A DNA stretch of 14,192 nucleotides from Leptospirillum sp. (GTDB lineage Bacteria > Nitrospirota > Leptospirillia > Leptospirillales > Leptospirillaceae): the NCBI GenBank assembly GCA_027346125.1, contig DAIEST010000288.1:1-14192 (forward strand), read 5' to 3'. This document shows, in pieces, positions 1-7,364 of the stretch. Position 1 is the first letter of the stretch. The number at the start of each line of letters is the position of its first letter. The notes beneath the pieces were generated by a model. It was not told the origin of the DNA, made no database searches, and saw only the letters and a program-made list of their open reading frames with translations. The translations under genes were made by a program, and so were the position numbers.

Positions 1-1073
1 GAAATTGAAAGAGCCGCTCCCACCACCTGATCCATGTTGTAATACCTGTACTGGGCGAGGCGTCCCACGAAAGTGACGTCTTTTTCCTGTTCCGCCAGCG
101 TCTGGTATTTCTTGAAGAGGAGATCGTTTTCCGGACGGGGAACGGGGTAGTAGGGATCCCCTTCCGCCTGGGGGTATTCCCGGACGATGGAGGTACCGGC
201 ATGCTTCTGTCCCGTCAGATGCTTGAACTCCGTGATCCGGGTGTAGGAATGCTCGTTGGGGTAGTTTACGGTTCCCACGGGCTGGGAGCGTTCGATTCCG
301 GCCAGATGCTCGTGTTCGAAGAAGAGACTCCGGTAGGGAAGCTTTCCGTAGCAGAAGTTGAAGTATTCGTCGATCGGTCCGGTGTAGACGATATGGCGGG
401 CCTGAAGGGAAGAGCGGAGTTTCCTGAAATCGACTCCGAGTTCAAGTGAAATGCGCGGATGGTCCAGGATCCGTGCGAACATCTTCGTGTATCCTTCGGC
501 CGGCATGGCCTGATGGGTATCGGTGAAGTACCGGTCGTCCCGGTTCGTCCGGACGGGAACGCGTGAGGCCACGCTGGCAAACAGTTCGGACGGATCGAGT
601 CCCCACTGTTTCCGGGTGTACCCCCGATAGAATTTTTTGTAGAGGTCCCATCCAACGGTGTTCACGATCACATCCTCGCTTGTTCTGATCTGATCCCTGG
701 GGTCCCGGACCGATTCGAAATAGGTTTTCAGTCCTTCTTCGTCGAGGTCGAATCCGTAGAGGCGGTTGACCGTGTCGAGATTGATGGGAATCGGGAGAAG
801 CTGTCCATCGACGCTGGCCAGGACCCGGTGTTCGTAGGGTCTCCATCGGGTGAACCGGGAAAGATAGTCGAAAACGCTGTCCGAATTGGTGTGGAAGATG
901 TGCGGTCCGTAGCGGTGGATCGTGACGCCGTTCGAATCTTCTTCGTCGAAGGCGTTGCCCGCGATGTGGGGACGCCGGTCGATCACCAGGACATCGTGGC
1001 CTTTGTTCGCCATCTGTTCCGCCACTACGCTTCCGGCAAAGCCGGCTCCAACAATCAGGATATCCGCATTCAT
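1..1073 (-). CDS. glf: UDP-galactopyranose mutase (3' end outside window)
   Basis: This flavoenzyme interconverts UDP-galactopyranose and UDP-galactofuranose in the cytoplasm, supplying Galf for surface glycans. I read 357 codons from the ATG at 1071-1073; bacterial family members are around 370-390 residues, so only the C-terminal tip is missing. An N-terminal FAD-binding Rossmann motif is clear (GAGFAG, residues 9-14). Also visible are GYTRKQWG (151-158), the RVPVR segment with Arg171, SYTRI with Arg279, and the C-terminal GRLAQYRYYNMDQVVGAAL block (337-355); the two arginines correspond by motif context to the conserved diphosphate-contacting arginines of the family. AAGGGAG lies upstream of the ATG. 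The gene follows the uronate epimerase by 82 bp on the same strand and is probably cotranscribed from the sigma54-type promoter at 2277-2292. No frame disruption was seen. Confidence 0.96.
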   Translation of the reverse strand, partial: MNADILIVGAGFAGSVVAEQMANKGHDVLVIDRRPHIAGNAFDEEDSNGVTIHRYGPHIFHTNSDSVFDYLSRFTRWRPYEHRVLASVDGQLLPIPINLDTVNRLYGFDLDEEGLKTYFESVRDPRDQIRTSEDVIVNTVGWDLYKKFYRGYTRKQWGLDPSELFASVASRVPVRTNRDDRYFTDTHQAMPAEGYTKMFARILDHPRISLELGVDFRKLRSSLQARHIVYTGPIDEYFNFCYGKLPYRSLFFEHEHLAGIERSQPVGTVNYPNEHSYTRITEFKHLTGQKHAGTSIVREYPQAEGDPYYPVPRPENDLLFKKYQTLAEQEKDVTFVGRLAQYRYYNMDQVVGAALSI

Positions 1074-1155
1074 GATTCTTTCGCTCCCTTGTGTCTGTTC
1101 CGTGTCTGTGGGTTGATCTTCCGCCTGATGTCTCTGCCCGGCTGGGGGAGAACGA

Positions 1156-2172
1156 TCAGACCGGCGGGATTTTGTAGTAATCCAGGTACCAGTCGACGAA
1201 CTTCCGGATCCCCTCTTCGATCGAGGTCGCCGGCCTGAATCCGGTCAGTCTCTCGAGCTCCTCCGTATCGGCATAGGTGGACTGCATGTCGCCGGCCTGC
1301 TGAGGGAGAAACTCCTTGATGGCTTTTCTGCCCAGGCATTCTTCCAGAACCTCGATATAGCGCATAAGGGAAACGGGGTTCTTGTTTCCGATGTTGTAAA
1401 TGCGATAGGGTGCCGGACTGCTGGCGGGATCCGGGGACTGTCCGTTCCAGTCCGGGTTCGGGACAGGTTTTTTGTCGAGAATGCGGACAAGACTTTCGAC
1501 GATATCTCCGACAAAGGTGAAGTCCCGGACCATGTTGCCGCCTCCGAACACCGGAATGGGCTTGTTCTGGATAATATGGTTCGTGAATTTGAAGAGCGCC
1601 ATGTCGGGCCGGCCCCATGGGCCGTAGACCGTGAAGAAACGGAGTCCGGTGCAGGGTAGTCCGTGGATATGGGCGTAGCTGTGGGCCATGAGCTCGTTCG
1701 CCTTCTTGGTGGCTGCATAAAGGGAAATGGGATGTTCGGTCGAATGGTGTTCGGAGAAAGGTTGTCGCGAGTTTCCTCCATAGACGGAACTCGACGAGGC
1801 ATAGATCAGATGTTCCACTCCTGAACTCCGGCATCCTTCAAGGATATTTCCGAAGCCGGTCAGATTCGTGTCGATATAGGCGAAGGGATTCTCGAGCGCA
1901 TATCGGACGCCGACCTGGGCGGCCAGATTGTAGACGACCGGGAAATGCCGGTTCTCGAAAAGTTCCAGGGTTTCCTTTCGATGGCTGATGTCGTGTTTCA
2001 GGAACGTGAAGCCAGAATGCTGCATCAGCCGTTTCAGCCGGGCTTCCTTGAGGGAAACTTCGTAATAGTCGTTGAGATTGTCCACCCCAAGGACGGTGTG
2101 CCCTGTCTCCAGGAGACGGTGTGCCAGGGATGAGCCGATAAAGCCGGCTGCTCCGGTGATCAGAACATTCAT
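1156..2172 (-). CDS. UDP-glucuronate 4-epimerase-like NAD-dependent epimerase
   Basis: Extended short-chain dehydrogenase of 338 residues, a usual length for UDP-glucuronate 4-epimerases (UDP-GlcA to UDP-GalA). The NAD-binding GAAGFIG is at residues 7-13. The following segment DNLNDYYEVSLKEARLKRL (31-49) is characteristic of bacterial and plant UDP-glucuronate epimerases. The catalytic pair is Tyr152/Lys156 in SLYAATKK, with an ASSSSVYG serine block at 125-132. RFFTVYGPWGRPDMA (178-192) is also typical of this subfamily. Start ATG is at 2170-2172 with a weak GAGG upstream. The 231-bp upstream region carries a strong sigma54-type promoter, and glf follows downstream. Substrate is inferred from subfamily motifs; a UDP-hexose or UDP-HexNAc epimerase is possible but less likely. 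Confidence 0.92.
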   Translation of the reverse strand: MNVLITGAAGFIGSSLAHRLLETGHTVLGVDNLNDYYEVSLKEARLKRLMQHSGFTFLKHDISHRKETLELFENRHFPVVYNLAAQVGVRYALENPFAYIDTNLTGFGNILEGCRSSGVEHLIYASSSSVYGGNSRQPFSEHHSTEHPISLYAATKKANELMAHSYAHIHGLPCTGLRFFTVYGPWGRPDMALFKFTNHIIQNKPIPVFGGGNMVRDFTFVGDIVESLVRILDKKPVPNPDWNGQSPDPASSPAPYRIYNIGNKNPVSLMRYIEVLEECLGRKAIKEFLPQQAGDMQSTYADTEELERLTGFRPATSIEEGIRKFVDWYLDYYKIPPV

Positions 2173-2404
2173 GTGGCCCTCGCTGTGGTGAAGTGAACGT
2201 ACAACCGTTTCAGGACTGGTGATACGGCGGAACCTTCGGTTGAAATCGTTTTTCTGATCCAGGTCGAAAGTTATTAAGCAAATAGCGAGCCAGAATTGAT
2301 CGGGATCCGTCCGGGAAGGGGATTTCAGGGTATTCGGCCGTGTCTTTGTCCGAAGGGTTTTAAGGAAGGGATAGGAAGGAAGTTGTCAGGAAACGGCCTC
2401 TTGG
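2173..2404. other. Intergenic region between methyltransferase and epimerase
   Basis: No gene is supported in these 232 bases. They hold the sigma54-type element at 2277-2292, an AT-rich patch around 2240-2285, and repeated CCTTCC pyrimidine runs (minus-strand reading) near 2360-2385. No convincing intrinsic terminator follows the methyltransferase stop. A short palindrome, GGTCA-A-TGACC (2403-2413), overlaps that stop codon about 140 bp upstream of the predicted epimerase transcription start, a usual distance for an enhancer of a sigma54 activator. Confidence 0.5.
2277..2292 (-). promoter_or_regulatory. sigma54 (RpoN) promoter for epimerase-glf
   Basis: On the minus strand the sequence reads TGGCTCGCTATTTGCT, matching the TGGCACG-N4-TTGCW consensus at all but one fixed position and keeping the invariant GG-N10-GC spacing. 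The C of the -12 GC is at 2278, predicting transcription from about 2266 and a leader of about 94 nt before the ATG at 2172. It is the best sigma54 match in the window and sits between the methyltransferase stop and the epimerase start, so the sugar genes are probably a separate unit that needs an activator. Confidence 0.75.
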
Positions 2405-4351
2405 TCAATGACCGACAAAGAGATATTCCTGCACCGTATTCCTGCTGTTTCCGGCCTTGTGCCCCTGATTGCCGAAGGAATACCTGTAATCCACCGGTAC
2501 GACTTCGACGTGTCGTTTGTTCCTGGCCATGATGGCCACCATCTCGTCCAGGGTCGGCTGGCTGTTGGAGGAGTAGGAAACAACGAGAATGCTTCTGCGG
2601 AAATGGCTGAAGAGGCGGTCGAAGGCGGCCGCCGCACCCTTTCGGGAGGAAAAAGGCGTCGGGTAGGACTTGAATTTCTTGGTTGCAGTGCGCTCCTGGA
2701 TCTCGACGCCTTGCCAGTCGCGGGCCAGTCCCTCGACAAAGTGGTATCGGCGGACATATTCGTTGTCGGACAGGGGTGAATAGTAAGGCGGGTCGATGTA
2801 GACAAGTCCTGCATGGCCGTGTGGCAGGGTCATGGCGTCGCCATGGCGTGCCCTGTTCTTTTTGCCGTTGTCGAATATGGCGGCATTGATGGCATCGACC
2901 GCTTCGAGAAACTGTGCGCCAAAGGACATCAGGAGATCTTTCCGTCCGTCGTCATATCGGTGTCCGACATAGGTGAAAATGCCCCGGGGGCGTTTTTTCA
3001 GGCAGGCGCGGATCAGTGCCGACATGGCGATCGCCCGTTTGTACGGGTTCCTGAGCGCCTTGATGTTGGCGCGCAATCTGTCGATCAGGCGATTGTCGCC
3101 GTCGCTGAAATACAGCCCCTGAAAGGTGGTTTCGACAAACCGGTCCACCGGACGGGTTGCTTCGAGCAGGGCCAGCGCCTCGGTTTGGGGCAGGATCACT
3201 TCGCTGTTTTCGATCATGGCCTTGGCGAAGGTGGCGGGCATGGCCATGTAGTCGTTGCTCACGACGGCCTTGCCTTGGGATTTCAGCATGTATCCGACGA
3301 TGCCGGAGCCGGCAAAAAGGTCGATCGCGGTCTCGAATTCAAACTGCGATGCCACGGCCCATATTTCCTTCAAGAGCTTGTTCTTCGATCCCATGTATCG
3401 GGTCGACGGATATCGCCCCGCCTGAGCCGGGACCGCTACCGGGACGAGTCCGGGGTCGAAACGCGGTTTTGAATGTACGGTGACAATCACATCTTCGCCG
3501 GTCCGCCCTTTCCCGTTGCACGAGATATGCCGTCTGGTCTTCACCACCTCGACCGTGAACTTTCCGTACTGCTCATGGACAAGAGAGTGATTCGAATTCG
3601 TCAGGATGACATGACAGCCCAGTTCGTGCAGGCGATCGACCTCGGCAGCCAGCTCGAGGTGATCTTTTTCGTAGAACTGCTCCCTGGTATATCGCTTGAA
3701 ATCGGCATATTCCGATACCGGCAGATAGGGCGGATCCAGAAAAACGAAGTCGCCGGAATGGGCCTGCTCCCTCAGAACGTCCTTGTAGTTGCCACAAATG
3801 ATCGTGGTGTTCCGGAGAATGGACGAAGCGGTTCTGAGCGCCTCTTCGTCCAGAATGTTCGGGTTCTTGTAGCGCCCGAACGGCACATTGAACTGTCCCG
3901 CCCTGTTGACCCGGTACAGGCCGTTGAAACACGTTTTGTTCAGGAATATTGTGCGGGCTGCGGCTTCTGCGCTGGGCAGTCTGGTCCAGTCCAAGGCTCG
4001 CACGGCATAAAAAACTTCCTCTGTATTTTCAAAACGGTGTAGCCGGGCGATGACACCTTCAGGATCATCGGCAACCGAGCGATAGAGATTGACCAGTTCC
4101 GGATTGCTGTCCGCAATCACTCCCCTCTCCGGACGCACGGCAAAGAAAAGCGCACCTCCACCGAAAAAAGGTTCGATGTAGCGGCCGTACTTTTTCGGTA
4201 TTCCGGGAATGATTGCGTCTAAAAGCTGAGTCTTTCCGCCCGCCCACTTTAAAAGCGGCCTGGCCGCTGCCTGATGCATCAATGGTCTGGTCACGGGTAT
4301 CGTTGTCGTTTCCATGTAGGCGGTTGCGGGTTTCATGGGTCGATCATACAT
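2405..4351 (-). CDS. Fused double adenine-DNA methyltransferase (D12 class, M.FokI-like layout)
   Basis: This 648-residue protein contains two complete N6-adenine methyltransferase modules. The first (about 30-295) resembles Dam: LLKWAGGK (33-40, motif X), EPFFGGG (60-66, AdoMet motif I), and LDPPY (205-209, catalytic motif IV). The second (about 315-648) has RYMGSKNKLL (318-327), DLFAGSGIVG (344-353) and IDPPYY (519-524). Both catalytic DPPY motifs are intact. Fused D12 pairs of about this length are known from M.FokI and M.StsI, where each half methylates one strand of an asymmetric site. No endonuclease gene is visible nearby, so it may be orphan or its partner may be lost. The start is uncertain: Met codons at 4351, 4336, 4315 and 4279 are all in frame before WAGGK and none has a clear ribosome-binding site. 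A start after 4351 would avoid overlap with the divergent gene's longest frame. The target sequence cannot be deduced. Confidence 0.93.
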   Translation of the reverse strand: MYDRPMKPATAYMETTTIPVTRPLMHQAAARPLLKWAGGKTQLLDAIIPGIPKKYGRYIEPFFGGGALFFAVRPERGVIADSNPELVNLYRSVADDPEGVIARLHRFENTEEVFYAVRALDWTRLPSAEAAARTIFLNKTCFNGLYRVNRAGQFNVPFGRYKNPNILDEEALRTASSILRNTTIICGNYKDVLREQAHSGDFVFLDPPYLPVSEYADFKRYTREQFYEKDHLELAAEVDRLHELGCHVILTNSNHSLVHEQYGKFTVEVVKTRRHISCNGKGRTGEDVIVTVHSKPRFDPGLVPVAVPAQAGRYPSTRYMGSKNKLLKEIWAVASQFEFETAIDLFAGSGIVGYMLKSQGKAVVSNDYMAMPATFAKAMIENSEVILPQTEALALLEATRPVDRFVETTFQGLYFSDGDNRLIDRLRANIKALRNPYKRAIAMSALIRACLKKRPRGIFTYVGHRYDDGRKDLLMSFGAQFLEAVDAINAAIFDNGKKNRARHGDAMTLPHGHAGLVYIDPPYYSPLSDNEYVRRYHFVEGLARDWQGVEIQERTATKKFKSYPTPFSSRKGAAAAFDRLFSHFRRSILVVSYSSNSQPTLDEMVAIMARNKRHVEVVPVDYRYSFGNQGHKAGNSRNTVQEYLFVGH

Positions 4352-4553
4352 CGGGATGAAGACATTATTAAAGATGTCAGGGATTGAGGATCCCTCCGTC
4401 CCGTTTTCTCCCTCCGGGGAGATTGCCGGCGCTCAGGAGGAGGCTCTGTTGCCATATTGGTCACAATCCTTATTGATCTTGAACGTGATCTTGATCTTCC
4501 TGTTCACATCCCGGCGGATTTTATATACTAAGTTCCGGGAGGTATCGTGTCGG
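4352..4553. promoter_or_regulatory. Divergent regulatory region with candidate -10 box
   Basis: This lies between the divergent methyltransferase and PilZ-regulator genes if the latter starts at 4554. TATACT (4524-4529) is a plausible sigma70-type -10 box, with a poor -35 (TGTTCA, 4501-4506) at 17-bp spacing. A 9-bp direct repeat, TGATCTTGA, occurs at 4474-4482 and 4486-4494 (12-bp period), just upstream. GGGAGG (4537-4542) is the candidate ribosome-binding site. The plus frame stays open back to an ATG at 4335 and would encode a hydrophobic stretch here, so part may instead be coding. Confidence 0.4.
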
Positions 4554-6164
4554 ATGGAACCGGCAGATTCCGGGACGGACCTCTCGGAGAGTTTTGCGAT
4601 GGAAACAGCCGGATTATCCGTTGGTTGCCAGGGGCGAGGATTCGAGTTGAGACAGCATGAACGGCTTTCCCTGAGTGTTCCGGTCTCCTTCCGGACAGCG
4701 TCCGGCGGACCCAGGAAAGGGGTTCTGACCAATCTTTCCCTGACGGGGTGCTTTATCCAGCCTCTCCGGAAGACCGAACTCGAAGGATGGATCCGTCTTC
4801 GGATCCTCCCCCCGGAGGACGGTCCGCTCCCCTCCAGGGAAGAGGATGCGATCGATACCTGGGGATTTGTGACCCGCCAGGAGGGGGATGGTTTCGCTCT
4901 TCATTTCAACTGGATCGAACGGGAGAATCTCCGCCGGTTCGGGGAACTTCTGCTCCGTCACGATGCCGAAAACGTCTCCGTCCGGAAACTCATCGAGGTC
5001 AACGAGTCTTCCTTTCAGTTTCTGGGGGCTGCCGCTTCCGGCGGTGATGTGCGCTTCCCCGCCGGAGATCCCCTCGGAAGTTCGGCCGTAGACGACCTGT
5101 TGCGAAAAAGCTGGTCCTCCTTTCTTGAACACTCTCCCAACCATTTTTTCGACGGAATGATCGAGTGGATATCGGGTCTGGTGACCGAAACGGACGAAAC
5201 CGGCGAGAGTACCCTTGAGGGCTGTTCCGACTGGTTCTTTCTGGGGAACAGCCCCCAGATTCACGAAATCATCCAGAAAATTCGGGTTGTCGCCCCCTCG
5301 ACTCTTCCGATCCTTCTTCTCGGAGAGACGGGAGTAGGGAAGGAGATGTTCGCCAGACTGTGCCACGAAATGAGTTCCCATCGCCCCGGACCGTTCCTGC
5401 CGGTCAACTGCGGAGCCATCCCGGTGGAACTTGCCGAAAGTCTTTTCTTCGGACACGAGAAAGGGAGCTTTTCCGGAGCGGTCTCCCAGGGCAAGGGATA
5501 TCTGGAGGCGGCTTCGGGAGGCACCCTGTTCCTTGACGAGATCGGAGAGTTGCCCCTTGTTCTTCAGGTCAAGCTCCTCCGGATCCTTCAGGAGCGGACC
5601 TTCTCCCGTGTCGGATCGGTACGGGAACTGCCGTTTCAGGCCCGGGTCGTGTGCGCCACCAACAAGGACCTGAAAGAGGAGGTCCGCAAAGGGACCTTCC
5701 GGGAGGATCTCTTCTATCGTCTGGACGGTCTGTCTCTCGTCATCCAGCCCCTCCGGGAGAGGATATCGGACATCCTGCCGATGGCGATGTATTTTCTGAA
5801 GAAGATTTCGGCGGCGAACAAGCTCGATACAAAAACGATCGGAAAGGAGGCCGGGTATGCGCTGCAATCCTATTCCTGGCCCGGCAATGTCCGGGAACTC
5901 CATAATGTCATCTACCGGGCCTGCGTCGTTTCCGACAAACGGGAAATAAGGGAGGAGGATCTGGGACTTCCGCTTGAGCGAAGTTCACAGACGAAGCCCA
6001 CCCTCCGGGAGCTTCGGGAGATTTTCGAGAAGGAAATTCTGGTCGAAAGCCTGCTGCGCCACAACGGAAACGTCGGCAAGGTTGCGGAAGAACTCGAGAT
6101 CTCGAAGCCCTCAGTCTATCATTTCATCAAGAAGCACAATCTCCAGACCTCCATGATTCAATGA
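4554..6164 (+). CDS. PilZ-domain sigma54-dependent transcriptional activator (paralogue 1)
   Basis: A 536-residue enhancer-binding protein if it starts at the ATG at 4554. Domains: PilZ (about 31-125) with RQHER (33-37, RxxxR) and NLSLTG (60-65, NxSxxG), the two c-di-GMP-contacting motifs; a linker with LLRKSW (182-187); a sigma54-activating AAA+ domain with Walker A GETGVGKE (257-264), loop 1 GSFSGA (304-309) in place of GAFTGA, Walker B LFLDE (325-329), candidate arginine fingers Arg383/Arg389 and sensor II GNVREL; and a Fis-type HTH (about 502-530). It probably opens sigma54 promoters in response to c-di-GMP. The frame continues upstream to 4335 (609 aa), adding a hydrophobic segment absent from the paralogue and overlapping the divergent gene by 17 bp. 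I prefer 4554 because of GGGAGG at 4537-4542 and the paralogue's short N terminus. Targets are inferred from neighbouring sigma54 promoters. Confidence 0.92.
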   Translation: MEPADSGTDLSESFAMETAGLSVGCQGRGFELRQHERLSLSVPVSFRTASGGPRKGVLTNLSLTGCFIQPLRKTELEGWIRLRILPPEDGPLPSREEDAIDTWGFVTRQEGDGFALHFNWIERENLRRFGELLLRHDAENVSVRKLIEVNESSFQFLGAAASGGDVRFPAGDPLGSSAVDDLLRKSWSSFLEHSPNHFFDGMIEWISGLVTETDETGESTLEGCSDWFFLGNSPQIHEIIQKIRVVAPSTLPILLLGETGVGKEMFARLCHEMSSHRPGPFLPVNCGAIPVELAESLFFGHEKGSFSGAVSQGKGYLEAASGGTLFLDEIGELPLVLQVKLLRILQERTFSRVGSVRELPFQARVVCATNKDLKEEVRKGTFREDLFYRLDGLSLVIQPLRERISDILPMAMYFLKKISAANKLDTKTIGKEAGYALQSYSWPGNVRELHNVIYRACVVSDKREIREEDLGLPLERSSQTKPTLRELREIFEKEILVESLLRHNGNVGKVAEELEISKPSVYHFIKKHNLQTSMIQ

Positions 6165-6359
6165 CCGCGTCGATGCCGGAACCTGTTCCCGGATTCATGG
6201 CGCCCGGGGGGCGGAGCCGGTGAGGTTCCCTTCTGTCGGTGCGGGTATTTTTCGTCGGAATTTGCTGTTGAAATGACGCCTTTTTCCAACGTCGACCGTT
6301 CGGAAAAACTTCCCGACTGGGTCAGAATGAGCGAAATCGATCAAGCAAGGAGGTTTCCG
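6165..6359. other. Intergenic region downstream of PilZ regulator 1
   Basis: No gene supported. A short dyad GGAA-CCTG-TTCC lies near 6179-6190 but has no T-run, so it is not a convincing terminator. A perfect AAGGAGG (6347-6353) at the right edge is the ribosome-binding site of the broken Uma2 gene. Confidence 0.4.
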
Positions 6360-6839
6360 ATGACGGCCGCCAAGCCCCAGGAATGGACCTGCGAAGATTA
6401 TCTGGCACTTCCTGAAGGAGAGCCCTTTCGTTACGGGGTCATCGACGGAGAGCTTTATCTGACATTTGCACCCAATATCAGACATCAGGAAATTTCCGGA
6501 AAATTTTATTTGGCGATTGCCGGTTTTCTTTTAAACGCCCCTCAGTATATAGAGCCAGATCTGGTATTCCCCTCGAAGGAGCGTTCTGCCATCGTCACCG
6601 AGTAAACCCTTCAGGGGGTTCCGGATCTGATTGTCGAAATCCTGTCTCCGGGGACTGAAAGACGGGATCGGCTGGAGAAGCATTCCCTTTACGAACGCTT
6701 CGGCATTCCGGAGTACTGGACTGTCGAGCCCGAAACGGAGAACTCCCGATCTTCCGTTTTTCCGATGCTCGGTCCTCTCCTCCGGTCGAACTCCGGTAGA
6801 AATCGCATCTTTCATCTCCACTCCTGTCCGGTCTCCTGA
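6360..6839 (+). pseudogene. Uma2-family (DUF820) nuclease-fold gene, broken by an in-frame stop
   Basis: The frame starts at ATG 6360 behind a perfectly placed AAGGAGG. It reads MTAAKPQEWTCEDYLALP, then YGVIDGELY, a normal Uma2-family (PD-(D/E)XK-like fold) N-terminal half. A TAA at 6603-6605 stops it. Immediately beyond, in the same frame, the family's second half resumes: GVPDLIVEILSPGTERRD, then KHSLYERFGIPEYWTVEP, ending near 6740. Recognisable similarity stops there although the frame runs on to the TGA at 6837-6839. Between GFLLNAP and YIEPDLVF about 15-20 residues usual in the family seem to be missing, so there may also be an internal deletion. Two lesions and a lost C-terminus suggest decay rather than a simple read error. 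Uma2 genes are often multicopy, of poorly known function and frequently degraded. Confidence 0.75.
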
Positions 6840-7232
6840 CTCTCCTGTCCGAAGTCTTTCGTTCTTAAGCGCTAAAGACATGGCGATATCGTCATGTCTC
6901 CTTGCCATCCCTGGATTCGTTTCTCCTTCGATCTCTTCCGTCCGGAAAGGTCATTGTTGCAATGACGGTCTCTTCTGAAATCGCCCGTTTCTTTCGCCTC
7001 CCTGTCAGGTGAAGAAAGACGTTTCGGATCCAATCCGTCGCCTCTGCGTTCGGGATGACTCTCCGGATATTCCATCGATTTAAAAACTCTTCCAAAACCG
7101 GAAATCCCCGAATTCCGCTCGAGTGGTCGGCTTTTCCCGAAGTCGCGCATCAAAACGGGAATTGATGAAAGACAGAAAAATAAAAAAATATATTCATTAT
7201 TAACAGGTGTTTAGATGAGACGGCCTATTCTT
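6840..7232. other. Long non-coding stretch upstream of glmS
   Basis: No gene I can support. A minus-strand frame from a TTG at 7095 to 6892 (67 codons) has plausible composition but no recognised domain and no ribosome-binding site. A strongly A/T-rich tract (about 7172-7203) may be a bend or UP-like element. The sequence may be remnants linked to the decayed Uma2 gene on its left. Confidence 0.4.
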
Positions 7233-7259
7233 GTGTAAAAAAGGGTGACAGTTTGACAC
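7233..7259. promoter_or_regulatory. Inverted repeat, candidate activator-binding site upstream of glmS
   Basis: GTGTAAAA (7233-7240) and TTTGACAC (7252-7259) form 8-bp arms with one mismatch around an 11-bp spacer. The centre is about 93 bp upstream of the predicted sigma54 start at 7339, a usual enhancer position. Binding by either PilZ regulator is inferred only from position and symmetry. Confidence 0.4.
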
Positions 7260-7312
7260 GATTTTTTTCCGGAACCGGTGCAAAAGGCCGACAGCTCTTG
7301 GAAAGACTGTTC

Positions 7313-7328
7313 TGGCACTAAAAATGCT
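7313..7328 (+). promoter_or_regulatory. sigma54 (RpoN) promoter for the glmS operon
   Basis: TGGCACTAAAAATGCT has a perfect -24 half (TGGCAC), four of five bases of the -12 half, and exact GG-N10-GC spacing (GG 7314-7315, GC 7326-7327). It predicts a start near 7339 and a 26-nt leader to the glmS ATG. The upstream inverted repeat and a sigma54 activator gene 1.2 kb away support it. Confidence 0.72.
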
Positions 7329-7354
7329 CCAGTTGGGGGGAAGGCCAACTGGAG
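7327..7354 (+). promoter_or_regulatory. Perfect hairpin overlapping the glmS ribosome-binding site
   Basis: CTCCAGTTGG (7327-7336) pairs perfectly with CCAACTGGAG (7345-7354) across an 8-nt loop (7337-7344). The 3' arm contains GGAG of the GGAGGG Shine-Dalgarno (7351-7356). A transcript starting upstream could fold and hide this site. One starting at the predicted sigma54 start (7339) lacks the 5' arm and could not. It could instead be a DNA operator. Confidence 0.6.
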
Positions 7355-7364
7355 GGTGTCATCA

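Noticed and set aside
4614..5903. 429-codon minus-strand frame
   Set aside because: Entirely antisense to the PilZ-sigma54 regulator with its clear AAA+ motifs; the product has no domain signature.
6179..6190. GGAA-CCTG-TTCC dyad as a terminator of regulator 1
   Set aside because: Only a 4-bp stem and no following T-run.
6404..6419. TGGCAC sequence inside the Uma2 remnant as a sigma54 promoter
   Set aside because: No GC at the required N10 distance from GG, and it lies in coding-derived sequence.
6531..6908. Minus-strand frame of 125 codons opposite the Uma2 remnant
   Set aside because: Largely antisense to recognisable Uma2 coding sequence, so it is a shadow frame.
6872..7153. Minus-strand frames of 93 and 67 codons upstream of glmS
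   Set aside because: No recognised domain and no convincing ribosome-binding site. The shorter frame begins at TTG and an in-frame stop lies just upstream.
7253..7258. TTGACA as a sigma70 -35 box upstream of glmS
   Set aside because: No acceptable -10 at 16-18 bp; the hexamer belongs to the inverted repeat instead.
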